A stretch of 64,000 nucleotides of DNA from JABFRJ01 sp963847145 (GTDB lineage: Bacteria; Pseudomonadota; Alphaproteobacteria; Rhizobiales; Hyphomicrobiaceae): contig CAWJYN010000007.1 of assembly GCA_963847145.1 (NCBI GenBank), positions 372,001-436,000 of the forward strand, given 5' to 3'. Each line of letters starts with the position of its first letter. Position 1 is the first letter of the stretch. Shown here one piece after another: positions 1-8,398 of this stretch. The notes under the pieces were generated by a model that worked only from the letters and a program-made list of their open reading frames with translations, did not search any database and was not told the origin of the DNA. The translations under genes were made by a program, and so were the position numbers.

Positions 1-609
1 GCGGCGCTGCTCACACCGATCGCCAAGGCTTTCTCCACCGACATTGGCTGCGAAGTCGCCTCTATGGGCGTGCAGATCCACGGCGGTATGGGCTTTGTCG
101 AAGAAACCGGCGCGGCGCAGTACTATCGCGATGCGCGTATTCTCCCGATTTATGAAGGTACCAACGGCATCCAAGCCATCGATCTCGTCACGCGCAAGCT
201 GCCACTGGATGGCGGCAAGGTGATGGAAGCCTACATCGGTGAACTCTGGAAAACGTGCGAGGAAGTGCGCGCGTCGAACAAGCCCGAGTTCGGCCGGATG
301 AGCGAACGGCTCACGGACGCAGTGACGGCGCTGGCCGAGGCCACGCGCTATCTCGGCGAGCAACTGGCGAAGAACCCAGAAGCCGCTATGGCTGGCGCCA
401 CGCCTTATCTGCGCCTGTTCGGGCTGGCGTCTGGCGGTGTCTATCTGGCGCGCGGGGCGCTGGCGGCGTCACGCGGGCAATCTGGCAGCGCGGCGCATGT
501 GGCGCTGGCGCGGTTCTTTGCGGAGAATCTGGCGACGGCGGCGCCGGGCCTGAAAGAAACCGTTGTCGGTGGTGCGGACAGTACGCTTTGCTTGGCACTG
601 TCGGCGTAG
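1..609 (+). CDS. acyl-CoA dehydrogenase, C-terminal part (5' end outside window)
   Basis: The frame is open from base 1 and stops with TAG at 607-609, so this is the last ~202 residues of a longer gene. Visible are the acyl-CoA dehydrogenase C-terminal signatures QIHGGMGFVEET and RDARILPIYEGTNGIQ (flavin-contacting helices), followed by ~130 extra residues after the usual end. That extra domain is known from the ~600-residue acyl-CoA dehydrogenases of the DmdC type, so this was probably one of those. It would oxidise an acyl-CoA to the enoyl-CoA using FAD and electron-transfer flavoprotein. The enoyl-CoA hydratase gene downstream fits the next beta-oxidation step. The substrate cannot be told. 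Confidence 0.93.
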   Translation, partial: AALLTPIAKAFSTDIGCEVASMGVQIHGGMGFVEETGAAQYYRDARILPIYEGTNGIQAIDLVTRKLPLDGGKVMEAYIGELWKTCEEVRASNKPEFGRMSERLTDAVTALAEATRYLGEQLAKNPEAAMAGATPYLRLFGLASGGVYLARGALAASRGQSGSAAHVALARFFAENLATAAPGLKETVVGGADSTLCLALSA

Positions 610-612
610 GCT

Positions 613-780
613 AATGAATCCTCTCTCCCCGTCCTTCATGGGGAGAAGGGTGGGCTGCCGCAAGCGGTGACCGCGCCAGAAAAAATCCGACGATGAGATT
701 CAGAACCGGGCAACACCGAACCCGTTGCTGCCCACCCTAACCCTCTCCCCATTGCAGAAGTGCAATGGGGAGAGGGGACC
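613..780. repeat. two palindromic intergenic repeats
   Basis: The intergenic stretch holds two hairpins of related sequence. The first has a 7-bp stem at 624-630/640-646 (TCTCCCC/GGGGAGA). The second is a perfect 15-bp stem at 742-756/761-775 with a 4-base loop. The core CCCTCTCCCC recurs in both and again at 1651-1684, so these look like dispersed palindromic elements that may also terminate transcription. Confidence 0.7.
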
Positions 781-796
781 AGCGCGGAGCTTCCCC

Positions 797-1603
797 ATGT
801 CTGACATTTCTATCTCCGTCCGCGACGGCGTGCAGGCCATTCGGCTAACGCGCGTTGACAAGAAGAACGCGTTGACGGGCGCTATGTACGATGCGGCGCG
901 CGAGGCGTTGCTGGCAGCCGAACACAACGACGACATCGCTGTGCATCTGTTTCTTGGTGCGCCGGGGGCTTTCTCTGCTGGCAATGACATGAACGATTTT
1001 GTGCGCCGCGCGACGGCGGCGACGGCTGGCACAAGCGGTCCTCAGCGCGCGCCCGGGGGCGACTTCATCCGCGTGCTGCCGCGCATCACCAAGCCGATGA
1101 TTGCCGCCGTCGACGGTCTTGCCGTCGGCATCGGCGTCACGCTGCTGATGCATTGCGATTTGGTGCTGGCATCGCCCGAAGCGAGCTTCCGCACGCCGTT
1201 TGTCAATTTGGGTCTGATCCAGGAAGCGGGCACCAGCGTCATTGGCCCGCATCGGCTCGGGTATCAGAATGCATTTGAGCTGCTGGTGCTGGGGGCGCTG
1301 TGGGATACGCAGCGGGCCAAGGAAGCTGGTCTGGTCAATTGGGTCGTGCCGTCGGCGGAATTGGAAAGCCGCGCGATGGCCGTCGCCAACGATCTCGCGC
1401 AGAAGCCGCGGCAGGCGCTGATGGCGGCGCGGCGGATGCTGCGGGGCGACCCATCGGCGATTGCAGCGGCGATCGAGGCGGAGACTGAGATCTACAAGCA
1501 ACTGATGGGCTCTCCCGAAGCCCGCGAGGCGTTCACGTCGTTTCTCGAAAAGCGCAAACCGGATTTCGCCAAGGCACGGGCGGCGGCGAAGGCGCGCGGG
1601 TGA
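797..1603 (+). CDS. enoyl-CoA hydratase/isomerase family protein
   Basis: A 268-residue crotonase. It should add water across the double bond of an enoyl-CoA or isomerise it in the cytoplasm. The oxyanion-hole segment GAFSAGNDMNDF (about residue 60) and the second conserved glycine region VDGLAVGIGVTLLMHCDL (about residue 110) are clear. The C-terminal half has the KPRQALMAARRML helix typical of crotonases. An in-frame extension reaches back to 725 but lies in the palindromic repeat. I chose ATG 797, preceded by CGGAG, which gives the expected N-terminus (MSDISISVRDGVQ). It follows the acyl-CoA dehydrogenase on the same strand. The residues usually acting as catalytic glutamates are not certain by eye, so isomerase or hydratase cannot be separated. 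Confidence 0.93.
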   Translation: MSDISISVRDGVQAIRLTRVDKKNALTGAMYDAAREALLAAEHNDDIAVHLFLGAPGAFSAGNDMNDFVRRATAATAGTSGPQRAPGGDFIRVLPRITKPMIAAVDGLAVGIGVTLLMHCDLVLASPEASFRTPFVNLGLIQEAGTSVIGPHRLGYQNAFELLVLGALWDTQRAKEAGLVNWVVPSAELESRAMAVANDLAQKPRQALMAARRMLRGDPSAIAAAIEAETEIYKQLMGSPEAREAFTSFLEKRKPDFAKARAAAKARG

Positions 1604-1631
1604 GGGGCAGGGCTCGCACTGTACCTGCCCC

Positions 1632-1690
1632 TCATCCGCCCTTCGGGCACCTTCTCCCCCGATGCGACGGCATCGGGGGAGAAGGGAAGC
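1632..1690. repeat. palindromic intergenic repeat
   Basis: A perfect 15-bp inverted repeat at 1651-1665/1670-1684 with loop GACG, preceded by a smaller hairpin GCCCTTCGGGC. Its CTTCTCCCCC arm matches the theme of the repeat at 742-775, marking it as another copy of a dispersed element. It lies between the hydratase and the next gene and could act as a terminator. Confidence 0.7.
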
Positions 1691-1812
1691 TGGGGCGAGA
1701 TTTGTGCCGCCCTGTCTCCCGCAAGCCCGGCCTCTGGAAATCCTTGGCTGTGCGCGGGAAACGGTCGTATCGTGCGTTTCCCTGAGGCGGCTCGATCTTT
1801 TGACGTGAACGC

Positions 1813-3239
1813 ATGACACTTCTTCAGACCGCGCGTGCGCGCGCTTGTTGCCTTGCGCTCGCGGTGCTGGTTGCGGCTGGCGGGGGGGAGTTGCGGCGAC
1901 GCGAACCAATATCGCGGCACTCGATGCGGTCGCCGCGCAGGTGGCGGCGCTGCCGGTTGATGCGAAGACGCAGGTGGTGGCGGCGCATGTCTCACAAGAG
2001 GGGCATTGGACGCTCGTCAATCGCGCTGGCGAGGCATTCACCGCCGCGACGCCGGCGGAACTCAAGCGCGGCTTCGATGTGCTGTTGCCGAATGATGCGG
2101 CGAGCCCGGCACGCGCGCTGCATCTCTATCTGACGGTTGAGAGTGCGTTCGGGCAGCGCGCGCGCTTTGCGGAGTTGCCGCGCGAGACAACGTTGTGGAT
2201 GGCGGGCGCGCGTCATTTGCGCCTGATCCCATTTGGCAGTGGCGCTGCGGTGAAGCTGCTCGCGGAAGTGCGGCCCAACCTGCTCATCGAACTCAACGAT
2301 GCCCAAAGCTACGCAGACGTGTTGCAGCACCTGGCGCGGCCGCTTGAGCGCAGTGGCTTCCGCTTGCTCAGCATCGAACCTGGCGGACCGCAGTTCCTCG
2401 CGGTGCGTCCGAAGGCCGATCGCGCAACAGGCCGCGTCGCGAACGATGGCATTGATCCGGTGCAGCTGCCTAAGGCACTGTCCGCACTGTCAGGCCAGAC
2501 GGCGGTGTTCGTCGGCCGGCTGGAGGGCGACGCGCTATTCGTGAAGCCGGCGGCGGCGCCGGAACGTTCGTTGCGTTGGAGCGAACTGGTTTTGGCGGCG
2601 ACGGCGGGTGACGTGAACCTTCTGGTGTTGCGATCGGCGGCCGCCCAGCAACCGGGGGCGCGGAACTGGCTTTGGCAGAAGGTCGAGGTGAAGGGGCTCG
2701 ACAATGCGCTCACGCACGCGACGCTGGGCGATTTTCTCGATGCCCTCGGCGGTCCCGCCAATCGGCTGGTGCTGTCGGCGCAGCGGTTGGGTGACGCGCG
2801 GCTGGTGCTCGATGTGCACCGTGCCACGGGGCTGCCGTCAGCCGCATCCAGCGCGGCGCAGGTCAGTGGTGTGCTGGCGGATCTGGTGGCTGGGCTGACC
2901 GGCAAAGTGGCGCATGAGGGCGCCGTGATGCACATGCGCAGTGTGCAACGGCAAATGGAATTGGACCGGCGGTTGCTTTGGTTTTTGCCAGCGGATGTGA
3001 CGTGGATCACCGGCGTGCTGATTGCGCTGGGCTTGCTTGGGCTGCCCGTCGCGTGGCGGTGGTGGGCCCGCGTGTGGCCGTTCGAAGCGGCGGCCGACTA
3101 TCGGAATGCGCTGGGGTATTGGGCGGCGCGGACAATTCGCGGTGTGGTCTTTGCGGTGGTGTTCTTACCGCTGGTTGCTCTGTTTGCTGGCCCGGTGTCG
3201 ATTTTTGAGCGGGTTGCGGGGCGGGGGCGGACGACATGA
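1813..3239 (+). CDS. unrecognised exported protein with C-terminal membrane anchor (one frameshift)
   Basis: I do not recognise the family. ATG 1813 starts a convincing signal peptide (MTLLQTARARACCLALAVLVAAGG) whose frame runs out at a run of seven G at 1882-1888. The body continues one base back, in the frame ending at TGA 3237-3239. Adding one G joins them as AAGGGVAATRTNIAALDAV. The corrected protein is ~475 residues: a large soluble extracytoplasmic region, then two hydrophobic segments near the C-terminus (TWITGVLIALGLLGLPVAW and VVFAVVFLPLVALFAGPV). No catalytic motif is visible. Its stop overlaps the start of the EamA transporter (ATGA), so the two are translationally coupled and probably act together. 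The missing G may be slippage or a sequencing error. Confidence 0.6.
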
Positions 3240-4173
3240 GCAGCTGGCTTTGGGTTGTGTTCACGGTGCTGGCATCGGGTGGCCAGACCCTGCGGAACGC
3301 TTTGCAGCGAGAGTTGACCACAACGCTCGGCACGGTGGGCGCGACGCATGTGCGGTTTTTGTATGGGCTGCCGTTTGGGTTGGTGTTTTGCCTAGCAGTG
3401 CTGGCCTACAATGGGGTGGCGCTGCCGCGGCTCACGCAAGACATGATCGGGTGGACAACGGTCGGGGCGCTTTCGCAGATCTGTGCGACGGCGTTGCTGC
3501 TGGCGGCGATGCGGGAGAAGAGTTTCGTTGTCATCACGGCGTTGTCGAAGACCGAGCCAGTGCATGTGGCGCTGTTCGGGTTAGTGTTTCTGGGAGATAA
3601 ACTGACGGCGGGTCTGGTGGTGGCCATCGTGATGGCGACGGCGGGCGTGCTGATCATGTCTTGGCCAAAAAACCTGGGGCCAAAACACCTGGGGCCAAAC
3701 AACCTAGGGCCTAAGGCGGTGAGTTCGGAGCTGCTAAGCTGGCGGCCGGTCCTGCTTGGACTGCTGTCGGCGGTGGTGTTTGCGATGTCGGCGATCGGGT
3801 TCCGGCGGGGGATTTCTCGCTCGGTGAGGGCAACTTCGTCGTCCGTGCTTCAACCACGTTGGCGCTGGCGCTGACGATCCAGACGGTGTTGCTGACTGTC
3901 TACCTGCTGGTGACCAGCCGCGACACTCTCGTGGCTTTGATCAAAGCCTGGCGGCCATCGATCAAGGCCGGCTTCATGGGTGCGTTTGCGTCGCAGATGT
4001 GGTTTTTGGCGTTTGCGGTCGAGACAGCGGCGAAGGTGCGGACGCTGGCGCTGATCGAGATCCTGTTCGCGGGCCTGATCTCGCGCAGTCTGTTCAAGCA
4101 AGGGCTGGTGAGCCGTGAAGCGGCGGGGATCGCGCTCGTTGTCCTCGGAGTGGCGCTGTTGCTCAATCAGTGA
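3236..4173 (+). CDS. EamA/DMT-superfamily transporter (one frameshift)
   Basis: An inner-membrane drug/metabolite-transporter-type protein of ~312 residues with about ten hydrophobic helices in two EamA halves. ATG 3236 overlaps the preceding stop by four bases. The frame breaks in a run of five G at 3807-3811. Restoring one G gives FRRGGDFSLGEGNFVV and continues to TGA 4171-4173 in the second half (LALALTIQTVLLTVYLLVTS). Second-half features KVRTLALIEILFAGLIS and the C-terminal helix ending LLLNQ are typical of EamA proteins. The linker between the halves carries a 15-base tandem repeat described separately. The exported substrate is unknown. Confidence 0.82.
3672..3716 (+). repeat. 15-base tandem repeat, three copies, inside the transporter gene
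   Basis: Three adjacent 15-base units based on ACCTGGGGCCAAAAC, the third degenerate. They encode NLGPK-HLGPN-NLGPK in the cytoplasmic linker between the two EamA halves. Copy number could vary by slippage without breaking the frame. Confidence 0.75.
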
Positions 4174-4211
4174 GGGTTTGGGCGCGACCCTTGGCTTGTC
4201 ACGAACGATCG

Positions 4212-4254
4212 CCTTTTCTCGTCATCCAGGCGAAGGCCGGATGACGAGAAAAGG
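4212..4254. terminator. perfect 16-bp inverted repeat after the transporter gene
   Basis: Arms at 4212-4227 and 4239-4254 are perfectly complementary (CCTTTTCTCGTCATCC and its reverse complement) with an 11-base loop. It lies between the convergent ends of the EamA gene and the glutamate-synthase-like gene, so a bidirectional terminator is plausible. It also resembles the dispersed palindromes elsewhere in the window. Confidence 0.6.
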
Positions 4255-4278
4255 GAAACGGAGGCGGCGCTGTTCGTC

Positions 4279-5901
4279 CTACATCTTCGCACGAAAGTGA
4301 GCTGGATCGGCGATGGCCCAGGCGTCGCGGAAGCGACGGTCGCGGGTGCCGGTGATCAGTTCGCCGGGGGCGAGAGTTGGATAAAGCTCGGCGTAGGTTG
4401 CGACCTCGCTGCCGGAGATGCGGCGTGAGATGTGGATTGGCCGGATGTCGCGTGGATGCTCTAGGCCGGCGGCAGCCAACACTTCGCCGAGCGTAGCCAA
4501 GGTTGCGCGGTGGAAGTTGGCTACGCGCTGCGCTTTGTCGGGCACGACCAGTGCCGTTTGGCGGTTGGGGTCTTGGGTGGCGACACCGGTGGGACACTTG
4601 TCGGTATGGCAGCTCTGCGACTGGATGCAGCCGATGGCGAACATGAAGCCACGCGCGGAGTTGCACCAGTCGGCGCCAAGCGCGAAGGCGCGGGTCATGT
4701 CGAAGGCGGTGACGATTTTCCCGGACGCGCCGAGCTTCACGCGCTCGCGCAGGCCGGCGCCGATGAGGGCGTTGTGGGCGAAATTGAGCCCTTCGCGCAG
4801 TGGCTGTCCGATGTGATCGGTGAACTCAGAGGGTGCCGCGCCGGTGCCGCCTTCCTTGCCGTCAATGACGATAAAGTCGGGCGTGATGCCGGTTTCCAGC
4901 ATGGCCTTGACTAGGCCAAGAAACTCCCAGGGCTGCCCAATGCAGAGTTTAAAGCCAGCGGGTTTGCCGCCGGAGAGGTCGCGCATCCGGGCGATGAAGT
5001 GCAGCATCTCGACGGGCGTTGCGAAGGCTGAGTGGCTGGCAGGCGAGACGCAGTCGGTGCCCATCGGCACGCCACGGGTCAGCGCGATTTCACGCGAGAC
5101 CTTGGCGGCGGGTAGCACACCGCCGTGACCAGGCTTGGCCCCTTGGCTGAGTTTGAGTTCGACCATTTTGACTTGTGGGCTGGCGGCAGTGGCCGCGAAT
5201 TTTTCTGGGTCAAACGTGCCATCAGCCTTGCGGCAGCCGAAGTAGCCGGAGCCGATTTCCCAGATAATGTCGCCGCCGTGCTCGCGATGATAGGGCGAGA
5301 GGCCGCCTTCGCCGGTATCGTGGGCGAAACCGCCAAGTTTGGCGCCCTTGTTGAGCGCACGCACAGCGTTGGCGGACAGCGAGCCGAAGCTCATGGCCGA
5401 GATGTTGAAGACGGACGCAGAATAGGGCTTGGCGCATTGCGCGCCGCCGATGATGATGCGGAACGGTGCTTTCGCGATGGGGGCGGGCGCCATCGAATGC
5501 GCAAGCCATTCGAAGTTGTCACTGTAGACGTCCATCTCGGTGCCGAAGGGGCGCTTGTCGAGCTCCATCTTGGCGCGCTGATAGACGACACTGCGCTGCT
5601 CGCGGTTGAAGGGCGTACCGTCCCGATCACTTTCGAAGAGGTACTGCCTGATCTCCGGCCGGATCGCTTCGACGAGATAGCGGATATGGCCGATGACTGG
5701 GTAGTTGCGCAGCACGGCGTGGCGCGTCTGAAGACGGTCGCGGACGCCGAGCAAACTCAGGAAAAACGCAGTTCCTAGAGTGACATAGACCCAGGGGAGT
5801 GGATGCCATGTGGCAAGCCAGGCGAGCGCTGCCACTGCTAACAAGCACAGATTGAAGGGCAGCAATCGCAATCCGAGTTGCCCGTGCAGCAGCCGCATCA
5901 A
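4279..5901 (-). CDS. FMN-binding glutamate synthase family protein
   Basis: A 540-residue protein with two N-terminal membrane helices (about residues 10-50) followed by a glutamate synthase domain-2-like TIM barrel. Visible are SVFNISAMSFGSLSANAVRALN, the glycine-rich GGLSPYHREHGGDIIWEIG, the segment KPGHGGVLPAAKV, the FMN-site loop DGKEGGTGAAPSEF and the cysteine cluster CIQSQSCHTDKCPTGVATQDP, which binds an iron-sulfur cluster in this family. It lacks the amidotransferase domain of full GltB. These stand-alone membrane-linked versions have no well-established substrate, although a GltB-like redox reaction on glutamate or a related amino acid is the usual guess. It is a lone transcription unit convergent with the EamA gene. 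Confidence 0.92.
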   Translation of the reverse strand: MMRLLHGQLGLRLLPFNLCLLAVAALAWLATWHPLPWVYVTLGTAFFLSLLGVRDRLQTRHAVLRNYPVIGHIRYLVEAIRPEIRQYLFESDRDGTPFNREQRSVVYQRAKMELDKRPFGTEMDVYSDNFEWLAHSMAPAPIAKAPFRIIIGGAQCAKPYSASVFNISAMSFGSLSANAVRALNKGAKLGGFAHDTGEGGLSPYHREHGGDIIWEIGSGYFGCRKADGTFDPEKFAATAASPQVKMVELKLSQGAKPGHGGVLPAAKVSREIALTRGVPMGTDCVSPASHSAFATPVEMLHFIARMRDLSGGKPAGFKLCIGQPWEFLGLVKAMLETGITPDFIVIDGKEGGTGAAPSEFTDHIGQPLREGLNFAHNALIGAGLRERVKLGASGKIVTAFDMTRAFALGADWCNSARGFMFAIGCIQSQSCHTDKCPTGVATQDPNRQTALVVPDKAQRVANFHRATLATLGEVLAAAGLEHPRDIRPIHISRRISGSEVATYAELYPTLAPGELITGTRDRRFRDAWAIADPAHFRAKM

Positions 5902-6004
5902 CTGGTCCCCCGTCCACGTCTTATCGGCGGGACGATAGCCTACTGCGTCACGGGCAATAACCCCCTCTGTGATCCAAGCGGATCACTTCCGGAAGATCTG
6001 CGCT

Positions 6005-6391
6005 TTATTGCTTGGGGGCCGCGGGCTTGGCACCGGGGGCCGCAGGTGTGGCGGCGGGGTCTGGTGTGTCGTGGTAGAGATAGCCGTCTTCGATGGAGAC
6101 CACGTCTTCTGCTTCGAGCTGATATTCGTCGTCTTCGCTATCGTTGAGACGGAGGACGCAGCCCTTGAGACAAATCTTTTCGATACTCTGCTGCGGCTTA
6201 AGGACTTGGTCTGCTTTGGCGTCACCTTCGATGATGGTGATCTTGTGCTCTTTGTCGTCGCGATTGGCGAGGGAAGCTGCCGAGACCGACGCTCCTGACA
6301 AGATCAGCGCCGTCAAACTCAAGGCCAGTGGTCGGAACCGGCTGGCACAGTGACGCTTGCGGGCTGATCTCACAGGGACAACTCCATACAT
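6005..6391 (-). CDS. small secreted hypothetical protein
   Basis: A 128-residue protein with an N-terminal signal sequence (LALSLTALILSGASVSAAS, about residues 22-40). The mature part reads as one small domain with two cysteines six residues apart (ICLKGCVL) and an acidic segment (DSEDDEYQLEAEDVVSIEDG), ending in a Pro/Ala-rich tail. The two cysteines could form a disulfide in the periplasm. I do not recognise a characterised family, and the protein resembles short conserved rhizobial hypotheticals in style only. Confidence 0.7.
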   Translation of the reverse strand: MYGVVPVRSARKRHCASRFRPLALSLTALILSGASVSAASLANRDDKEHKITIIEGDAKADQVLKPQQSIEKICLKGCVLRLNDSEDDEYQLEAEDVVSIEDGYLYHDTPDPAATPAAPGAKPAAPKQ

Positions 6392-6432
6392 CGGTCTCGG
6401 TAGTCCGGTTCGGCCACGAGTGGCCGAACACC

Positions 6433-6507
6433 TTACTTCTTCTTGCCGGCTTTCTTGGCAGCAGGCTTCTTCGCAGCAGGCTTCTTTGCAGCAGCTTTCT
6501 TAGCCAT
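6433..6507 (-). CDS. 24-residue Lys/Ala-rich basic peptide
   Basis: A very short gene, supported by a strong ribosome-binding site (AGGAGAG at 6513-6519 on the minus strand) just before ATG 6507. The peptide consists almost only of repeats of the type KKPAAKK (MAKKAAAKKPAAKKPAAKK followed by AGKKK), like the tails of histone H1-like and HU-like DNA-binding proteins. It may bind DNA or RNA, or be a remnant of such a tail. An in-frame upstream ATG at 6684 gives a much less convincing N-terminus. Confidence 0.55.
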   Translation of the reverse strand: MAKKAAAKKPAAKKPAAKKAGKKK

Positions 6508-6718
6508 TGGATCTCTCCTGATCTTTTCAATGTGTCCAAACCCCGACTTGTCCTCGAGGCTGCGCCGACACTCATTGATTCCAGTGTCAAACGGCAAACG
6601 CAAATTTCCGCAAACACCGCTGTTTGATGCGATTAGATGTGGACAATTGCGCTCACGCCACACTTCAACGCATGGAGGCCGCATGAGTCAATCGTGTGAG
6701 CCATGACTATTTTCATTT

Positions 6719-8305
6719 TCAGTAGCCGAGTGCGCAGCCATCTTTGCGCGGGTCAGAGCCGCCGATGAGCACGCCGTGTGCGCTATCAATCTCGATGGCT
6801 TGTGCGCCACCCCACGGATCTTCGCGCAGCGCCGTCGTGTGGCCGAGTTGCGCAAGACCGCTGGCGACATCGCCTTGCAGTGGCAGTTCGTACTGCACGA
6901 GCGCATCGTCGAAGAACACGCGTGGATGATCGATGGCTTCCTGCACATCGAGGCGATAGTCGAGCATGTTGGTCATCAGATAGACGTGGCCGACGGGTTG
7001 GAACGCGGCACCCATGACGCCGAAGGAGAGCCACGGCTTGCCGTCTTTAGTGGCGAGGGCGGGAACGAGCGTGTGCATCGGGCGCTTGCCTGGCGCGATG
7101 CAGTTGGGATGTGCGGGGTCGAGTGTGAAGCCGGTGCCGCGGTTCTGCAGGACGACGCCGGTCTTCTTCGTCACGATGCCGGAGCCGAAGCCCGAGAAGA
7201 GTGAGTTGATGAACGAGACGGCCATGCCGGACTTGTCGACGACGGTGAGATAGGTGGTGTCAGTGCCCGATGGGCGCGGTATCGGGCCGAGATCCGCTGT
7301 GCGCTTCTTGAGGTCGATGCGCTTGGTGAGATCGGTAATGACGCCATCCGAGAGCATGTGTTCGACGGGCACCTTCGTGTGCTGCGGATCGGCGACGAAG
7401 GCATCGCGCGCGGCGTAGGCCAGGCGGGCGCATTCGAGCATGAGATGATAGCGCTCAACGGAGCGGGCGCCGGCACTGCGAACGCCCAATTTATCGAGCA
7501 TGCGCAACAGGATAAGTGCGACGATCCCCTGATTGCTGGGCGGTAGCTCATGGAGGACTGCGCCGCCGTAGGCCACCCCGATCGGGGTGACGTAGTGCGC
7601 TTTCTGGGCCGCGAAATCGGCCATCGTGTGGAGGCCGCCGAGTGCTTTGAGTTCGGCGACGACGTCTTCGGCGATAGCGCCTTTGTAGAACCCATCGCGG
7701 CCCTCGCGGGCGATGGACTTGAGGGTTTCAGCGAGTGCCCGGAAGCGGACAATTTCGCCGACGTGCGGCGCGCGGCCGTCGATCAGCAGATGTTGGCGTG
7801 CGCCGGCGTTGAGAGCGATCTTGCCGGTCAGCTTGGCCCAGTCGCTGGCTACGCGCGGGGCGGCGGGGAAGCCGTGTTCGGCCGCGTCGATGGCGGGGGC
7901 GAGTACCTCGGCGAGCGACAGGGTGCCGTGATCTCTGAGCAATGTCGCCCAGCCGTCGATGGCGCCAGGGATCGTTACGGCGTGGGGCGTGGTGACCTGC
8001 AGCTGCTTGATGCCGGCGTTCGCGTACCACGCCGCGGTTGCGGCTTCGGGGGCGATACCGGAGGCGTTGAGCGCGACGAGGCCGTGGCCTGGCTTGTGCA
8101 GAAGCGCAAAGCAGTCGCCACCGATGCCGGTCATGGCGGGTTCGATGACGCAGAGGAGCGCGGTTGCGGCGATGGCGGCGTCGACGGCATTGCCGCCGCG
8201 CTTGAGTGTCTCGATGGCGACGAGGGACGCTGCCGGATGCGATGTGGCGGCCATCGCGTTGCGCGCAATGACGGGTGAGCGGCCGGGCAGGTGATAGGAG
8301 CGCAT
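6719..8305 (-). CDS. ggt: gamma-glutamyltransferase family protein
   Basis: A 528-residue Ntn hydrolase that transfers or hydrolyses gamma-glutamyl groups, for example from glutathione. The N-terminal subunit has AASLVAIETLKRGGNAVDAAIAA and PAMTGIGGDCFAL. The processing threonine that becomes the nucleophile lies in the GTDTTYLTVVD motif (about residue 345), followed by FSGFGSGIV and the C-terminal PGKRPMHTLVPAL loop. There is no signal peptide, so it is predicted to be cytoplasmic, unlike E. coli Ggt. This is the usual form in many alphaproteobacteria, some of which use it in amide or acyl-amino catabolism rather than on glutathione itself. Confidence 0.93.
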   Translation of the reverse strand: MRSYHLPGRSPVIARNAMAATSHPAASLVAIETLKRGGNAVDAAIAATALLCVIEPAMTGIGGDCFALLHKPGHGLVALNASGIAPEAATAAWYANAGIKQLQVTTPHAVTIPGAIDGWATLLRDHGTLSLAEVLAPAIDAAEHGFPAAPRVASDWAKLTGKIALNAGARQHLLIDGRAPHVGEIVRFRALAETLKSIAREGRDGFYKGAIAEDVVAELKALGGLHTMADFAAQKAHYVTPIGVAYGGAVLHELPPSNQGIVALILLRMLDKLGVRSAGARSVERYHLMLECARLAYAARDAFVADPQHTKVPVEHMLSDGVITDLTKRIDLKKRTADLGPIPRPSGTDTTYLTVVDKSGMAVSFINSLFSGFGSGIVTKKTGVVLQNRGTGFTLDPAHPNCIAPGKRPMHTLVPALATKDGKPWLSFGVMGAAFQPVGHVYLMTNMLDYRLDVQEAIDHPRVFFDDALVQYELPLQGDVASGLAQLGHTTALREDPWGGAQAIEIDSAHGVLIGGSDPRKDGCALGY

Positions 8306-8398
8306 GGGTGGTCTCGTGAGATGATGGTCAACAAGGATCGTGTGTCGGTGCGCACCCTACGTGAGACTACTACCTTGCGGAAAGGTGCCAGATGGCGC

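Noticed and set aside
845..2065. Open frame of 406 codons on the minus strand across the enoyl-CoA hydratase and the next gene
   Set aside because: It runs antisense to two recognisable plus-strand genes and has an Arg-rich composition without motifs.
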